Assembly (NCBI RefSeq): GCF_030698175.1
Contig: NZ_JAUYNT010000020.1
Span: 124,001-188,000 of the forward strand
From: Pseudomonas sp.
GTDB taxonomy: Bacteria; Pseudomonadota; Gammaproteobacteria; Pseudomonadales; Pseudomonadaceae
Reading direction: 5' to 3'
DNA length: 64,000 nucleotides
The notes under the pieces are model-generated. The model saw nothing but the letters and a program-made list of their open reading frames with translations. It made no database searches and was not told the DNA's origin. Positions 26,995-38,978 of the stretch are shown piece after piece. How positions within the stretch are numbered: position 1 is the first letter of the stretch; each line of letters begins with the position of its first letter. The translations under genes were made by a program, and so were the position numbers.

Positions 26995-27174
26995 TTACTT
27001 AGCAGGTGCAGCTTCAGGCGCTGGAGCCACTTCAGTAGCTGGGGCGGTGGCAGGAGCAGCCGGAGCTTCGGTTGCAGCTGGGGCGGCAGTAGGTGCTGCT
27101 TCTTTCTTGTCGCAGCCAGCAAACGCCAAGGTGCTGAGGATAAGGGCGGAAATAGCGATATTTTTAATTTGCAT
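26995..27174 (-). CDS. Small Ala/Pro-rich lipoprotein, 59 aa
   Basis: The minus strand from 27174 encodes a 59-residue protein: a basic start (MQIKN), a hydrophobic stretch and lipobox LAFAGC with Cys at residue 21, then DKKE and a low-complexity tail of A, P, T and E (PTAAPAATEAPAAP-type), ending AAPAK. A ribosome binding site (AGAGAA) precedes the ATG and a clear terminator follows the stop. The aspartate after the lipid-modified cysteine would favour inner-membrane retention by the classical +2 rule, though that rule is weaker in Pseudomonas. Function unknown. Confidence 0.85.
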   Translation of the reverse strand: MQIKNIAISALILSTLAFAGCDKKEAAPTAAPAATEAPAAPATAPATEVAPAPEAAPAK

Positions 27175-27577
27175 AATCGTTCTCTTTGCGTAAGTGAAGT
27201 GGACTAGTTATGACGCTAGTGTACTTGGCGATAAACGCACGCCAAAATTATAGGCCAAGTTAGACTGCATGCACAGTAGCAGTTAAATCTTTGGATTGCA
27301 TTGTTTTTGTTTGGGGTTGGCGCACTTATAAAATTTATTGCTTGTGATAAAACTATCTCGAAGTGCTGTTGTCCATAGTCATTAATGATTTTTATATTGC
27401 TGCTGGATTCATACAATAAGTGCAATGCGCGATTTATTATCATTAATGCCCGCCGGCGATTGCGCTGTGCCGGTGTGGCCATTTACCGCAGCGCAGCGGC
27501 GTAGAGGATTGTCGTCTGTGTGTGCCCATCGCCTGGTTCGAGGGGTAGAATTGTCGCTCCTAACTCGGAGCAAGCCT
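27175..27577. other. 403-base gap between the lipoprotein and moaC
   Basis: An AT-rich divergent promoter region. I see no molybdenum-cofactor-riboswitch-like structure that I can name. The open frame continuing upstream of moaC to 27425 lacks family similarity and a ribosome binding site. Confidence 0.4.
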
Positions 27578-28084
27578 GTGCTGACTCATCTTGATTCCCA
27601 AGGCCACGCCAATATGGTCGACGTCACCGACAAGTCGGCGACCTTTCGTGAGGCGGTGGCCGAAGCGCTCGTGCGTATGCGCCCCGAAACCTTGCAATTG
27701 ATAGTGCAGGGCGGTCACCCCAAGGGCGATGTGTTCGCGGTGGCGCGGATAGCCGGCATTCAGGCGGCCAAAAAAACCTCCGATCTCATCCCGCTGTGCC
27801 ACCCGCTGCTGCTGACCGGCGTTAAGGTTGAACTGGTCGCGCAGGGTTTGGATGCCGTGCGGATTACCGCCCGCTGCAAGTTGGCCGGGCAGACCGGTGT
27901 GGAAATGGAGGCCTTGACCGCCGCCAGCATCGCCGCCCTGACTATTTATGATATGTGCAAGGCGGTTGATCGCGGCATGGTCATTGAGTCGATACGGTTG
28001 CTGGAAAAGCTCGGCGGCAAGAGCGGCCACTATCAACTGGATACCAGCAGCGAGTTGATGACCAACAGCGCGGAGGCAGAATAA
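27578..28084 (+). CDS. moaC: Cyclic pyranopterin monophosphate synthase
   Basis: 168 residues from a GTG at 27578, with GGAG seven bases upstream; homologues begin LTHLDSQG as here. Conserved MoaC segments include [17 protein letters not shown], and the C-terminal [22 protein letters not shown] with KSGHY. Together with MoaA (not in this window) it converts a GTP-derived intermediate to cyclic pyranopterin monophosphate, the first molybdenum-cofactor intermediate. The stop codon overlaps the moaD start. Confidence 0.95.
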   Translation: MLTHLDSQGHANMVDVTDKSATFREAVAEALVRMRPETLQLIVQGGHPKGDVFAVARIAGIQAAKKTSDLIPLCHPLLLTGVKVELVAQGLDAVRITARCKLAGQTGVEMEALTAASIAALTIYDMCKAVDRGMVIESIRLLEKLGGKSGHYQLDTSSELMTNSAEAE

Positions 28085-28332
28085 TGATTCAGGTGCAGTA
28101 TTTTGCCCGCTACCGCGAGGCGTTGGGGATTGACGGTGAGCAGTTGAGTTGGGTCAGCGAGCTGGCCACGCTGGATGATGTGCGGCTGTTATTGCTGGCT
28201 CGTGGTGGCGTCTGGGCCTTGTTGGCCGAGCAAAATCTGATGTGTGCACGCAACCAGGAGCTTTGCAGCCTGAGCGAGCCGCTGACAGATGGTGACGAAG
28301 TGGCGTTTTTCCCCACTGTCACTGGAGGTTAA
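28084..28332 (+). CDS. moaD: Molybdopterin synthase sulfur carrier subunit
   Basis: 82 residues with a ubiquitin-like fold and the required C-terminal Gly-Gly (FFPTVTGG), which is adenylated and thiocarboxylated. It overlaps the moaC stop (TAATG) and lies five bases before moaE. The MoaD-MoaE heterotetramer inserts two sulfurs into cyclic pyranopterin monophosphate. Confidence 0.95.
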   Translation: MIQVQYFARYREALGIDGEQLSWVSELATLDDVRLLLLARGGVWALLAEQNLMCARNQELCSLSEPLTDGDEVAFFPTVTGG

Positions 28333-28336
28333 GACG

Positions 28337-28792
28337 ATGCGCATTCGCGTACAGGTTGAGGCGTTCGATCCAGGCGCCGAGTTGAATGCGTTGCACGCGG
28401 CGAATGTCGGGATTGGCGCAGCGCTGGGCTTTGTCGGCTACGTTCGCGACTTTAACGAGGGGCGAGAAGTGGCCGGAATGTTTCTTGAACATTATCCCGG
28501 TATGACTGAAAAGGCCCTGGCGAAAATCGCCGCCGAGGCCGAACAGCGTTGGCCGTTGCTGCGTTTGGAGATTTTGCACCGGATTGGCCAATTGCAGCCG
28601 GGCGAGCCGATAGTTTTTGTCGGCACCGCCAGCGCCCACCGCCAGGCCGCGTTCGATGCCTGCAACTTCGTGATGGACTACCTGAAAACCCGAGCGCCGT
28701 TCTGGAAGCAAGAGCAAGGCGGCGATGGCCCGCGTTGGGTTGAGGGGCGCTGTAGCGACAAAGATGCCGCCCAGCGCTGGGACAAACCGTAG
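28337..28792 (+). CDS. moaE: Molybdopterin synthase catalytic subunit
   Basis: 151 residues from the ATG at 28337, with GGAGG seven bases upstream. MoaE hallmarks are GFVGYVRDFN, FLEHYPGMTEKAL, the VGTASAHRQAAFDACNFVMD stretch and the catalytic lysine in LKTRAPFWKQE. It forms molybdopterin synthase with the upstream moaD product. It is the last gene of the moaCDE operon and is followed by repeats and a convergent helicase gene. Confidence 0.95.
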   Translation: MRIRVQVEAFDPGAELNALHAANVGIGAALGFVGYVRDFNEGREVAGMFLEHYPGMTEKALAKIAAEAEQRWPLLRLEILHRIGQLQPGEPIVFVGTASAHRQAAFDACNFVMDYLKTRAPFWKQEQGGDGPRWVEGRCSDKDAAQRWDKP

Positions 28793-28865
28793 GGTGGGTT
28801 AGCGGCTCTACGCAGATGCAAAACCCACCGGGCAGTCCGTGCGCCGCGTAACCCACCACGCTGAT

Positions 28866-28896
28866 TCGGGTGGATGGGTGAAGGTCATCCACCCGA
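28866..28896. other. Convergent intergenic hairpin
   Basis: TCGGGTGGATG at 28866-28876 and CATCCACCCGA at 28886-28896 form a perfect 11-bp stem with a 9-nt loop, between the ends of moaE and the convergent helicase gene. It lacks a T-run but could protect or terminate both transcripts. GTAGGGTGGGTTA-type repeat fragments lie at 28791-28855. Confidence 0.6.
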
Positions 28897-28903
28897 GTCC
28901 TGG

Positions 28904-30370
<1,467 letters not shown>

Positions 30371-30637
30371 GGTGATCTCATCAATTGATTAAGGAATGAA
30401 CGCCTGCAGTGTAAAGCAAGATGCTTGCGCGGCGAAGTGCCACACCAGCGTGGATTGGCTGGCGGCGCTGCAGCGAGTTGGTCGGCGTGAAGTATTGAGC
30501 GGTGAGCGCGATTAAGCGTCGAGCTGCTGTTCAGCGAGGTTGGGCGGGCTTGCTGTTGGTACGGAATAACTGCGAGGGTTTAGCGGTGGGCACGCTTGGG
30601 GCGTTCGGCGGATTGCCGCGCCCCGGCGCTGTAGAGC

Positions 30638-30853
30638 TTAGGCCTGGTTGCTTGGCTCGGCGCTGTCGTCGGCGGCAGTCTCGGCAGTTGCATCGGCATC
30701 CGCGTCAGTGCTGCTTTCAAGGTCGTCAGCGGGCAATTGCTCACCATCGGGATTGGCTTTGCGCAGGCGCTTTTCGGCCATTTTTTCTTCTTGCTTCTTC
30801 TTCTTGGCGATTTCTTTCTGGCGTTTTTCGAACGAGTAATTGGGCTTGGCCAT
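30638..30853 (-). CDS. Small charged protein, 71 aa
   Basis: 71 residues with AGGATTAAAC before the ATG. The N-terminal half is strongly basic and probably helical (YSFEKRQKEIAKKKKQEEK), while the C-terminal half is acidic and rich in D, A, T and S. Proteins of this type are common and short in Pseudomonas genomes, but I know of no established function. The basic segment might bind nucleic acid; that is a guess. Confidence 0.65.
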   Translation of the reverse strand: MAKPNYSFEKRQKEIAKKKKQEEKMAEKRLRKANPDGEQLPADDLESSTDADADATAETAADDSAEPSNQA

Positions 30854-30969
30854 GTTTAATCCTGCTGTGTGTATTCAAGGTGTATTCAAGGGGCGAGGCA
30901 CAAGCTTGGGCATAAACGGCAAAGCCTGCGCTAAAGTCGCCAGTATGCCCTGTTCTTGGTGGCGACGGG

Positions 30970-32130
30970 TTACTCCGGCAGATTCGCCAGCAGCAGTCGC
31001 AGCACATTGCCGCCCATGATAGCGGCAATCTCTTGCTGGTTAAAACCAGCTTTGAGCAGGCCTTCGGTCAGCTGGGCAAGGCCGGTGACGTCAAAGGGCG
31101 CATGGATGCTGCCGTCAAAATCGGAACCCAGGCCAACATGCTCGACACCAATCTTATCGCTGGTATAGCGAATGGCCCGAACTATGGCGGCCACCGAGGT
31201 GTCGCAGACTGCAGTGTCCCAATAACCGATGCCAATCACCCCGCCGGTGGCGGCAATCCGCTGCAAGTGGGCGTCACTTAAATTACGGGTGCCGGGGCAG
31301 GTGCCTTCCACGCCCGTGTGGGAGACCAGCAGCGGGCGGGTGGCCATGGCCAGTACGTCGTCAATCAAGGGCCGCGAGGCATGGGCCAGGTCGATCAATA
31401 TGTGTTTTTCTTCCAGACGCTGGATCACCTGGCGACCAAAGGGGGTGAGCCCGCCCTTGTTGATGCCATGGGCGGAGCCGCCGACTTCGTTATCAAAAAA
31501 ATGCGTCAGTCCGGTAATGCGAAAGCCGGCGTCGTAGAGCCGGTCGATGTTGCCCAGTTGGCCTTCCAGTGGGTGCAGGCCTTCGGTGGCCAGCACTGCG
31601 GCCAAGCGCTCGGGTTGTTGCTGGCGTTCAACGATGAAGCGCTCCAGCTCTGATTTGCGTTGAATCAGCAGCAGTTTGCCGTCACTGGCGGCCACCGCCT
31701 GGTGCAGCTTTTCACTCTGGTAGAGCGCCCGCTCCAGCAGGCTGGTCCAGGTTTTGCGCGGCCAGCGCTGGGCCATCACCAGCAGGGTAATGTTGTCGCT
31801 GTCGGCGCCGTTGCGCTCGTAATTAAGCCCGCGCGGGGTTTTGGTCACTGTGGAGAACACTTGCAAGGCGACGTTAGCTTGCAGCAGACGCGGCAGATCG
31901 GAGTGGCCGTAGTCGAGGCGTTTAAGCAGATCACGTTGCCAGAGCAGGGCATCGTCGTGCATGTCGGCGATAAACAGGCTGTTATGCAACGCTTGCGCCA
32001 CGCTGCTGGCCGGGTAGGGCGCCGGGCTGGCGGCGCTGTTCATGTGCCAGTCGAGCACTTTCGGCAAGCTGAAAAAGATCGTGGCGCCAAGCAGCAGTAG
32101 AGCACTCAGGCTGAGGACGATTTTACGCAT
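30970..32130 (-). CDS. Membrane dipeptidase, peptidase family M19
   Basis: About 386 residues from the ATG at 32130, with GGAG upstream. An N-terminal hydrophobic segment (residues 3-21) serves as signal or anchor. Metal-binding and catalytic elements of the renal-dipeptidase family are visible: ADMHDD (HxD), the bridging ATEG, LIDLAHAS, LLVSHTGV and GLGSDFDG. It hydrolyses dipeptides, possibly including D-amino-acid or beta-lactam-like bonds, at the cell envelope. A MITE-like element lies directly upstream in its promoter region. Confidence 0.9.
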   Translation of the reverse strand: MRKIVLSLSALLLLGATIFFSLPKVLDWHMNSAASPAPYPASSVAQALHNSLFIADMHDDALLWQRDLLKRLDYGHSDLPRLLQANVALQVFSTVTKTPRGLNYERNGADSDNITLLVMAQRWPRKTWTSLLERALYQSEKLHQAVAASDGKLLLIQRKSELERFIVERQQQPERLAAVLATEGLHPLEGQLGNIDRLYDAGFRITGLTHFFDNEVGGSAHGINKGGLTPFGRQVIQRLEEKHILIDLAHASRPLIDDVLAMATRPLLVSHTGVEGTCPGTRNLSDAHLQRIAATGGVIGIGYWDTAVCDTSVAAIVRAIRYTSDKIGVEHVGLGSDFDGSIHAPFDVTGLAQLTEGLLKAGFNQQEIAAIMGGNVLRLLLANLPE

Positions 32131-32165
32131 GGGAGTGGCTCCGATTATTCTTATGTCGGGCACTC

Positions 32166-32480
32166 TAACAGGCCGTTGAAAAACTACCTACGTTGCCGAT
32201 ACCGCGTTAAAAACAGGCTCACAGCCACAGGCTGAACGCGCTTTAGCGCGGCCCCGAAGGGGTGAGCAACGCGAATCAAATGCTCATTTACAGCACGTAA
32301 ACTCCGCTTTTGACTCGCTGTGCTCGCCCTGCGGGCCAGCCTGCGGCTGTTACTGCGCTTCGCTACGTTGCGCCTGTTTTGACTGCGCTTCGCTTGCCCT
32401 ACGGGCCAACCTTCGGTTGTTACTCGGCTGCGTTGCGTCTTGTCTCGGTTGCCTCGCCTACATTTTTCAACGGCCTGTTA
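32166..32480. mobile_element. MITE-like element, 315 bp with 18-bp terminal inverted repeats
   Basis: TAACAGGCCGTTGAAAAA at 32166-32183 is perfectly inverted at 32463-32480. If the outer TA is a target duplication, this fits insertion at TA by an IS630/Tc1-type enzyme (inference). There is no ORF for a transposase. The interior is made of imperfect repeats with units like TGCGCTTCGCT and CCCTACGGGCCAACCTTCGG, separated by TGTTACT. It fills the space between the GGDEF gene's 3' end and the dipeptidase start. Confidence 0.85.
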
Positions 32481-32505
32481 AGCGCAACCGGTTAGCCGCG
32501 CAAAC

Positions 32506-33444
32506 TTAGCCGCATAGGCAGTTGCGGCCTTGTTGTTTGGCCTGATAGAGCGCGCTATCGGCGCGTGCGATGAGGTTTTCCAGGCTGTCGCGCGGGTGCA
32601 GTTGGGCCAGGCCGATCGATACTGTGACGCCCGGCAGCGGGCCAATCGGTGAGTAAAACGCAGGAATTTGTTGCAGGCTTTCGCGCAAGCGCTGGCCAAT
32701 GCGGCGGCCTTCGTCGGTGGCAATGTCAGGCAGCAGAATTACAAACTCCTCACCGCCATAACGGATCATGCTGTCTTTGGGGCGCAGTTGGTTACGCAGC
32801 GTATGGGCAACCAGACTCAAGGCGTAGTCGCCGGCCAGATGGCCGTGTTGGTCGTTGTAGTTTTTGAACCGGTCAACATCTAACATCAGCATCGACAGGG
32901 GGTGTTCATTGAAGGCGCAGCGGGTGCTTTCACGCTCAAATACATGCTCCAGCCAGCGGCGGTTGTAGCAGCCGGTGAGGGTGTCGAGATTGGCGTGCTG
33001 TTCGCTGTCGAGAATGCTTTGGTTGCCTTGGCGTACGCGCTGGCAGAGCAACTCCAAGAGGTTCTGCGTCAGTTGCGGTGAGCAGCTAAGCAGGCTGCTC
33101 AGGGTTTTGCGTGGCAGACGCAGCACCCGTGCTCGACTCATGGCCAGTACATAGGCAGAGGGTGTCTGGTTGTCGATAAAGCTGACTTCGCCGGCGCAAT
33201 CTCCGGGCTCCAGGGTGCTGACTGGGTGGTTGTCGAGCGAGCCGAGGTAGACCTTGAGTTGGCCTTCAAGCAGTAAGTACAGGTATTGGTTGCGTTTAAA
33301 GGGCGAGAGCAGAATCTCGCCGGGCTGGTATTCGCAGAGTCGAAAGCTTTTCAGCAGCTGACTCAGGCTGCTGACGGCAACATTCTGGAACAACCGCAGC
33401 TGCATAACCTGTTGCAGGTCGGGCTGCTGCTGCATGGCTCTCAT
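32506..33444 (-). CDS. Diguanylate cyclase with N-terminal cyclic-nucleotide-binding domain
   Basis: 312 residues. Residues about 10-130 form a CRP/cNMP-binding-like beta barrel (QPGEILLSPF, YLLLEGQLKVYLG, PGDCAGEVSFIDNQ). Residues about 150-312 are a GGDEF domain with the intact active site GGEEF and an RPKD inhibitory I-site five residues before it. It should therefore make c-di-GMP under product inhibition, with the N-terminal domain sensing an unknown ligand. There is no membrane segment. c-di-GMP made here could in principle feed Alg44. Confidence 0.9.
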   Translation of the reverse strand: MRAMQQQPDLQQVMQLRLFQNVAVSSLSQLLKSFRLCEYQPGEILLSPFKRNQYLYLLLEGQLKVYLGSLDNHPVSTLEPGDCAGEVSFIDNQTPSAYVLAMSRARVLRLPRKTLSSLLSCSPQLTQNLLELLCQRVRQGNQSILDSEQHANLDTLTGCYNRRWLEHVFERESTRCAFNEHPLSMLMLDVDRFKNYNDQHGHLAGDYALSLVAHTLRNQLRPKDSMIRYGGEEFVILLPDIATDEGRRIGQRLRESLQQIPAFYSPIGPLPGVTVSIGLAQLHPRDSLENLIARADSALYQAKQQGRNCLCG

Positions 33445-33642
33445 CGGGTTGGCGACGTGCGCGGGCGACTAAAAAGCACGGGCATAGCAAACTTCCCTGT
33501 CTATGGGGTATTTGCGCTGACCATAGTTGCGAGTTCGGTATATGACAAATTCGCGTATGGGCTAATCCGACCGATGGTCAAGTTTGGACTTGCCAGTCAT
33601 GCCGCGCCGCGGGCGGCTGTTGGGCGGCGCAGCATGAGCGCT

Positions 33643-34785
<1,143 letters not shown>

Positions 34786-35814
34786 ATGAAGATGATGAAA
34801 TCCACCCTGGCTGTGCTGACCGCGGCAGCGGTGCTCGGCGTCAGCAGCTTCGCTCAGGCAGGCGCAACCCTGGATGCGGTGAAGAAAAAAGGCTTCGTGC
34901 AGTGCGGTATTAGTGATGGCTTGCCGGGTTTCTCCTACGCTGACGCCAAGGGCAACTACCTGGGCATCGACGTGGATGTTTGTCGTGCGGTGGCCGCCGC
35001 AGTGTTCGGCGATGCCAGCAAGGTCAAGTTCAGCCCGCTGACGGCCAAGGAGCGCTTCACGGCGTTGCAGTCTGGTGAAGTCGACATTCTATCGCGCAAC
35101 AGCACCTGGACCAGCTCGCGTGATGCGGCCATGGGTCTGAGCTTTACTGGCGTGACCTATTACGACGGCCAAGGTTTCCTGGTGAACAAAAAACTGGGTG
35201 TCTCCAGTGCCAAGGAACTCGATGGCGCCACCGTCTGCATTCAGGCCGGCACCACCACCGAACTGAACCTCTCCGACTACTTTCGCGCCAATGGCCTGAA
35301 GTACACCCCCATCACCTACGATACTTCCGATGAGAGCGCCAAATCGGTGGAAGCCGGTCGTTGCGACGTGCTGACCTCCGACCAATCGCAACTCTATGCG
35401 CAGCGCATCAAGCTGGCCGCGCCGGATCAGTACGTGGTGCTGCCGGAAGTGATCTCCAAAGAGCCGCTGGGCCCGGCGGTGCGTCAGGGTGATGATGAGT
35501 GGTTCAAAATCGTGCGTTGGACGCTGTTCGCTCAATTAAACGCCGAAGAGCTGGGCATCACCTCGAAGAACGTCGTGGACATGGCCAAAACCACTAAGAA
35601 CCCGGATATCGCCCGCCTGCTCGGCACTGAGGGTGAGTTTGGCAAGGATCTGAAGCTGCCGAAAGATTGGGCAGTACAGATCGTCAAACAAGTCGGTAAC
35701 TACGCGGAAATCTTCGATCGCAACGTCGGTGCCGGCAGCGACCTGAAGATCGAACGTGGCATCAATGCTCTGTGGAACAAAGGTGGTCTGCAATACGCAC
35801 CGCCGGTGCGCTGA
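34786..35814 (+). CDS. aapJ: General L-amino-acid ABC transporter, substrate-binding protein
   Basis: 342 residues from the ATG at 34786, with GGAGG upstream; the longer frame to 34687 is non-coding leader. A signal peptide ends SFAQAGA near residue 26. The mature part is a family 3 solute-binding protein with the Aap-type segments VQCGISDGLPGFSYAD and LSRNSTWTSSRDAAMGLSF. It captures a broad range of L-amino acids in the periplasm. First gene of aapJQMP; translation is probably under Crc/Hfq control (34760-34767). Confidence 0.95.
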   Translation: MKMMKSTLAVLTAAAVLGVSSFAQAGATLDAVKKKGFVQCGISDGLPGFSYADAKGNYLGIDVDVCRAVAAAVFGDASKVKFSPLTAKERFTALQSGEVDILSRNSTWTSSRDAAMGLSFTGVTYYDGQGFLVNKKLGVSSAKELDGATVCIQAGTTTELNLSDYFRANGLKYTPITYDTSDESAKSVEAGRCDVLTSDQSQLYAQRIKLAAPDQYVVLPEVISKEPLGPAVRQGDDEWFKIVRWTLFAQLNAEELGITSKNVVDMAKTTKNPDIARLLGTEGEFGKDLKLPKDWAVQIVKQVGNYAEIFDRNVGAGSDLKIERGINALWNKGGLQYAPPVR

Positions 35815-35913
35815 CCATCTGCGGCGGCGCTGCGGTTCTGCAGCGTCGCTTGTTCTTGATTCCGTGAACCCTGCGCCCGCACTTGCGGGCGTGGGGCTTC
35901 CAAGAGGGCTGTT

Positions 35914-37098
35914 ATGCAAACTACTGCTAATGTCCCGCGTCCTCGGGGTTCGGTGTGGACCGATCCGCAAGTCCGCGCGTGGCTATTCCAGATTCTTACC
36001 GTTATCGCCGTCGTGGCGTTCGGCTGGTACCTGTTCAACAACACGCAACAAAACCTGGCCGCACGAGGGATTATTTCCGGTTTTGACTTCCTGAATAACA
36101 GTGCCGGTTTCGGTATTGCGCAACACCTGATCAGCTACACGGAAAGCGATACCTACGCCCGGGTGTTCGTCATCGGTTTGTTCAACACCTTGCTGGTGTC
36201 GGTCATCGGCATCGTCTGTGCGACCATTCTCGGCTTTATCATTGGCATCGCGCGGCTGTCGTCGAACTGGCTGATCAGTACGCTCGCCACGGTCTATATC
36301 GAGACCTTTCGCAATATTCCACCGCTGCTACAGATCTTCTTCTGGTATTTCGCGGTGATGCTGCCCCTGCCGGGGCCGCGGCAGAGCATAAGCTTGGGCG
36401 ACAGCGTGTTCCTCAGCAACCGCGGCTTGAACATGCCGTCACCGACGGTTGCCGAGGGGCTTTGGCCGTTCTTGCTGGCTCTCGCGCTCGCGGTGGTCGC
36501 GGTCATTTTCCTGGTTCGCTGGGGCAAGGTGCGGCGCGAAGAGCGGGGTGCGGGCTTCCCGGTTCTGTGGATCAGCCTGGCGCTGCTGAGCGTGATTCCG
36601 GGGTTGAGCGTTTTAGCCTTCGGTGACCCGTTCCACTGGACCGTTCCGGTGTTGCAAGGTTTCAACTTCCGCGGCGGTTGGGTGATGATTCCCGAGTTGA
36701 TGGCGCTGCTGCTGGCGCTGACGATCTACACCGCCGCCTTTATTGCCGAGATCGTGCGTTCCGGTATTCAGTCGGTCAGCCATGGCCAGACCGAAGCCGC
36801 ACGCTCCCTGGGGCTGCGACCCGGCTCGACGTTGCGCTTGGTGATAGTCCCGCAAGCACTGCGGGTGATCATTCCGCCGTTGACCAGCCAGTACCTGAAC
36901 TTGGCCAAGAACTCCTCGCTGGCCGCCGGTATCGGTTACCCGGACATGGTGTCGCTGTTTGCCGGCACGGTGCTCAACCAGACCGGACAGGCGATCGAGG
37001 TGATTGCCATTACCATGAGTGTGTACCTGGCTATCAGCATCAGCATTTCAATGGTGATGAACTGGTACAACAAGCGCATGGCGCTGGTGGAGAGATAG
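35914..37098 (+). CDS. aapQ: General L-amino-acid ABC transporter permease
   Basis: 394 residues, the length expected of AapQ, which is longer than simple amino-acid permeases. Multiple transmembrane helices are present, with the permease coupling motif near the C-terminus (EAARSLGLRPGSTLRLVIVPQALRVIIPPL). It forms the membrane channel with AapM. AGAGGG precedes the ATG, and four bases separate its stop from aapM. Confidence 0.95.
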   Translation: MQTTANVPRPRGSVWTDPQVRAWLFQILTVIAVVAFGWYLFNNTQQNLAARGIISGFDFLNNSAGFGIAQHLISYTESDTYARVFVIGLFNTLLVSVIGIVCATILGFIIGIARLSSNWLISTLATVYIETFRNIPPLLQIFFWYFAVMLPLPGPRQSISLGDSVFLSNRGLNMPSPTVAEGLWPFLLALALAVVAVIFLVRWGKVRREERGAGFPVLWISLALLSVIPGLSVLAFGDPFHWTVPVLQGFNFRGGWVMIPELMALLLALTIYTAAFIAEIVRSGIQSVSHGQTEAARSLGLRPGSTLRLVIVPQALRVIIPPLTSQYLNLAKNSSLAAGIGYPDMVSLFAGTVLNQTGQAIEVIAITMSVYLAISISISMVMNWYNKRMALVER

Positions 37099-37102
37099 GC
37101 GC

Positions 37103-38200
37103 ATGACAACCCATACCTTTCAACCGGATTTACCGCCGCCACGCTTGAGTGTCGGCGTACTTGGCTGGGTACGCGCCCATCTGCTCTCCAGTTGGTTCAA
37201 CACCCTGCTGACGCTCTTGGCCATCTACCTGGTTTGGCTGATCGTCCCGCCACTGCTGCAGTGGGCGTTTATCCAAGCCGACTGGAGCGGCACCACCCGC
37301 GCCGACTGCACCGGCGAGGGCGCCTGCTGGGTGTTTATCCAGCAGCGTTTCGGCCAGTTCATGTACGGTTTCTACCCCTCCGAGCTGCGTTGGCGCGTTG
37401 ATCTCAGCGCTTGGCTGGCAATCCTCGGCGCGGCGCCGCTGTTTATCCCGGCGATGCCGCGCAAAGCTGTCTATGGGCTGTGCTTCCTGGTCATATATCC
37501 GCTGCTGGCCTACTGGCTGTTGCACGGCGGCTTCTTTGGCCTGAGCACGGTAGAGACCAGCCAATGGGGCGGGCTGATGCTGACCCTGGTGATTGCCACC
37601 GTGGGCATCGCCGGGGCATTGCCGCTGGGCATCTTGCTGGCACTTGGACGGCGTTCGGACATGCCGGCGATCCGCGTGCTGTGCGTCACCTTCATCGAGT
37701 TCTGGCGCGGTGTGCCGTTGATCACCGTGCTGTTTATGTCCTCGGTGATGCTGCCGTTGTTTCTCCCGGAGGGCTTGAGCTTCGACAAGCTGATGCGCGC
37801 ACTGATTGGTGTGATCCTGTTCCAGTCGGCGTATGTCGCGGAGGTGGTGCGTGGTGGCATGCAAGCGATTCCCAAGGGGCAGTACGAAGCCGCTGCCGCC
37901 ATCGGCCTGGGCTACTGGCGGATGATGGGTCTGGTGATTTTGCCGCAGGCGCTCAAGCTGGTGATTCCGGGCATCGTCAACACCTTTATCGCCCTGTTCA
38001 AGGACACTAGTCTGGTGATCATCATCGGTCTGTTCGACCTGTTGAACAGCATCAAACAGGCCACCACCGACCCCGCCTGGCTGGGCATGGCCACCGAGGG
38101 CTATGTGTTCGCCGCCCTGGTTTTTTGGATCTTCTGTTTCGGTATGTCCCGCTACTCCATGCATTTGGAGCGTAAGTTGGACCGAGGCCACAAGCGTTAG
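37103..38200 (+). CDS. aapM: General L-amino-acid ABC transporter permease
   Basis: 365 residues with several transmembrane helices. The cytosolic coupling loop reads EAAAAIGLGYWRMMGLVILPQALKLVIPG. An extended N-terminal region of about 180 residues with its own helices is typical of AapM. It pairs with AapQ in the inner membrane. The tight spacing (4 bases after aapQ, 10 before aapP) supports one operon. Confidence 0.95.
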   Translation: MTTHTFQPDLPPPRLSVGVLGWVRAHLLSSWFNTLLTLLAIYLVWLIVPPLLQWAFIQADWSGTTRADCTGEGACWVFIQQRFGQFMYGFYPSELRWRVDLSAWLAILGAAPLFIPAMPRKAVYGLCFLVIYPLLAYWLLHGGFFGLSTVETSQWGGLMLTLVIATVGIAGALPLGILLALGRRSDMPAIRVLCVTFIEFWRGVPLITVLFMSSVMLPLFLPEGLSFDKLMRALIGVILFQSAYVAEVVRGGMQAIPKGQYEAAAAIGLGYWRMMGLVILPQALKLVIPGIVNTFIALFKDTSLVIIIGLFDLLNSIKQATTDPAWLGMATEGYVFAALVFWIFCFGMSRYSMHLERKLDRGHKR

Positions 38201-38210
38201 GAGTTAACCC

Positions 38211-38978
38211 ATGAGTGAAGCGATCAAACAGCCGGCCAGCGCGGTGCCGGGCATGATTCAAATGCAGGGCGTACACAAGTGGTACGGCCAGTTCCACGTG
38301 CTGAAAGACATCAACCTGAATGTGCAGTCGGGTGAGCGCATCGTGCTCTGCGGCCCGTCCGGTTCGGGCAAGTCCACCACCATTCGCTGCCTCAACCGCC
38401 TGGAAGAACACCAGCAGGGGCGCATCGTGGTGAATGGCACCGAACTGACCGGCGACCTCAAACACATCGAGGCGATCCGCAGCGAAGTGGGCATGGTCTT
38501 CCAGCACTTCAATCTGTTCCCGCACCTCACTGTGCTGCAAAACTGCACCCTGTCGCCCATGTGGGTGCGCAAGATGCCCAAGCGCAAGGCCGAAGAAATT
38601 GCCATGCACTTTCTTGAACGGGTGAAAATTCCGGAGCAGGCCCTCAAGTACCCGGGGCAACTCTCCGGCGGTCAGCAGCAGCGTGTAGCCATCGCCCGGG
38701 CGCTGTGCATGCAGCCGAAGATCATGCTGTTCGATGAACCGACCTCGGCCCTCGACCCGGAAATGGTCAAGGAGGTGCTGGACACCATGGTCAGTCTGGC
38801 TCAGGACGGCATGACTATGCTCTGCGTGACCCACGAGATGGGCTTTGCCCGCACCGTGGCGAACCGGGTGATCTTTATGGACAAGGGCGAGATCATCGAA
38901 GAGGCGCCGCCTCACGAGTTCTTCGACAGCCCGCAGAACGAGCGGACCAAGCTGTTCCTCAGTCAGATCCTGCACTGA
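38211..38978 (+). CDS. aapP: General L-amino-acid ABC transporter ATPase
   Basis: 255 residues with all ABC ATPase motifs: Walker [10 protein letters not shown] near residue 46, the Q-loop [10 protein letters not shown], signature LSGGQQQR, Walker [13 protein letters not shown] and the switch histidine in CVTHEMG. It energises AapQM. AGGAG precedes the ATG. A terminator lies about 85 bases downstream. Confidence 0.96.
   Translation: MSEAIKQPASAVPGMIQMQGVHKWYGQFHVLKDINLNVQSGERIVLCGPSGSGKSTTIRCLNRLEEHQQGRIVVNGTELTGDLKHIEAIRSEVGMVFQHFNLFPHLTVLQNCTLSPMWVRKMPKRKAEEIAMHFLERVKIPEQALKYPGQLSGGQQQRVAIARALCMQPKIMLFDEPTSALDPEMVKEVLDTMVSLAQDGMTMLCVTHEMGFARTVANRVIFMDKGEIIEEAPPHEFFDSPQNERTKLFLSQILH

Noticed and set aside
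26897..27193. 98-residue plus-strand frame
   Set aside because: It is the antisense of the Ala/Pro-rich lipoprotein and reads through that gene's terminator.
32161..32500. CRISPR-like appearance of repeats at 32310-32470
   Set aside because: Units are imperfect, irregularly spaced and lie within MITE ends; there are no uniform spacers or cas genes.
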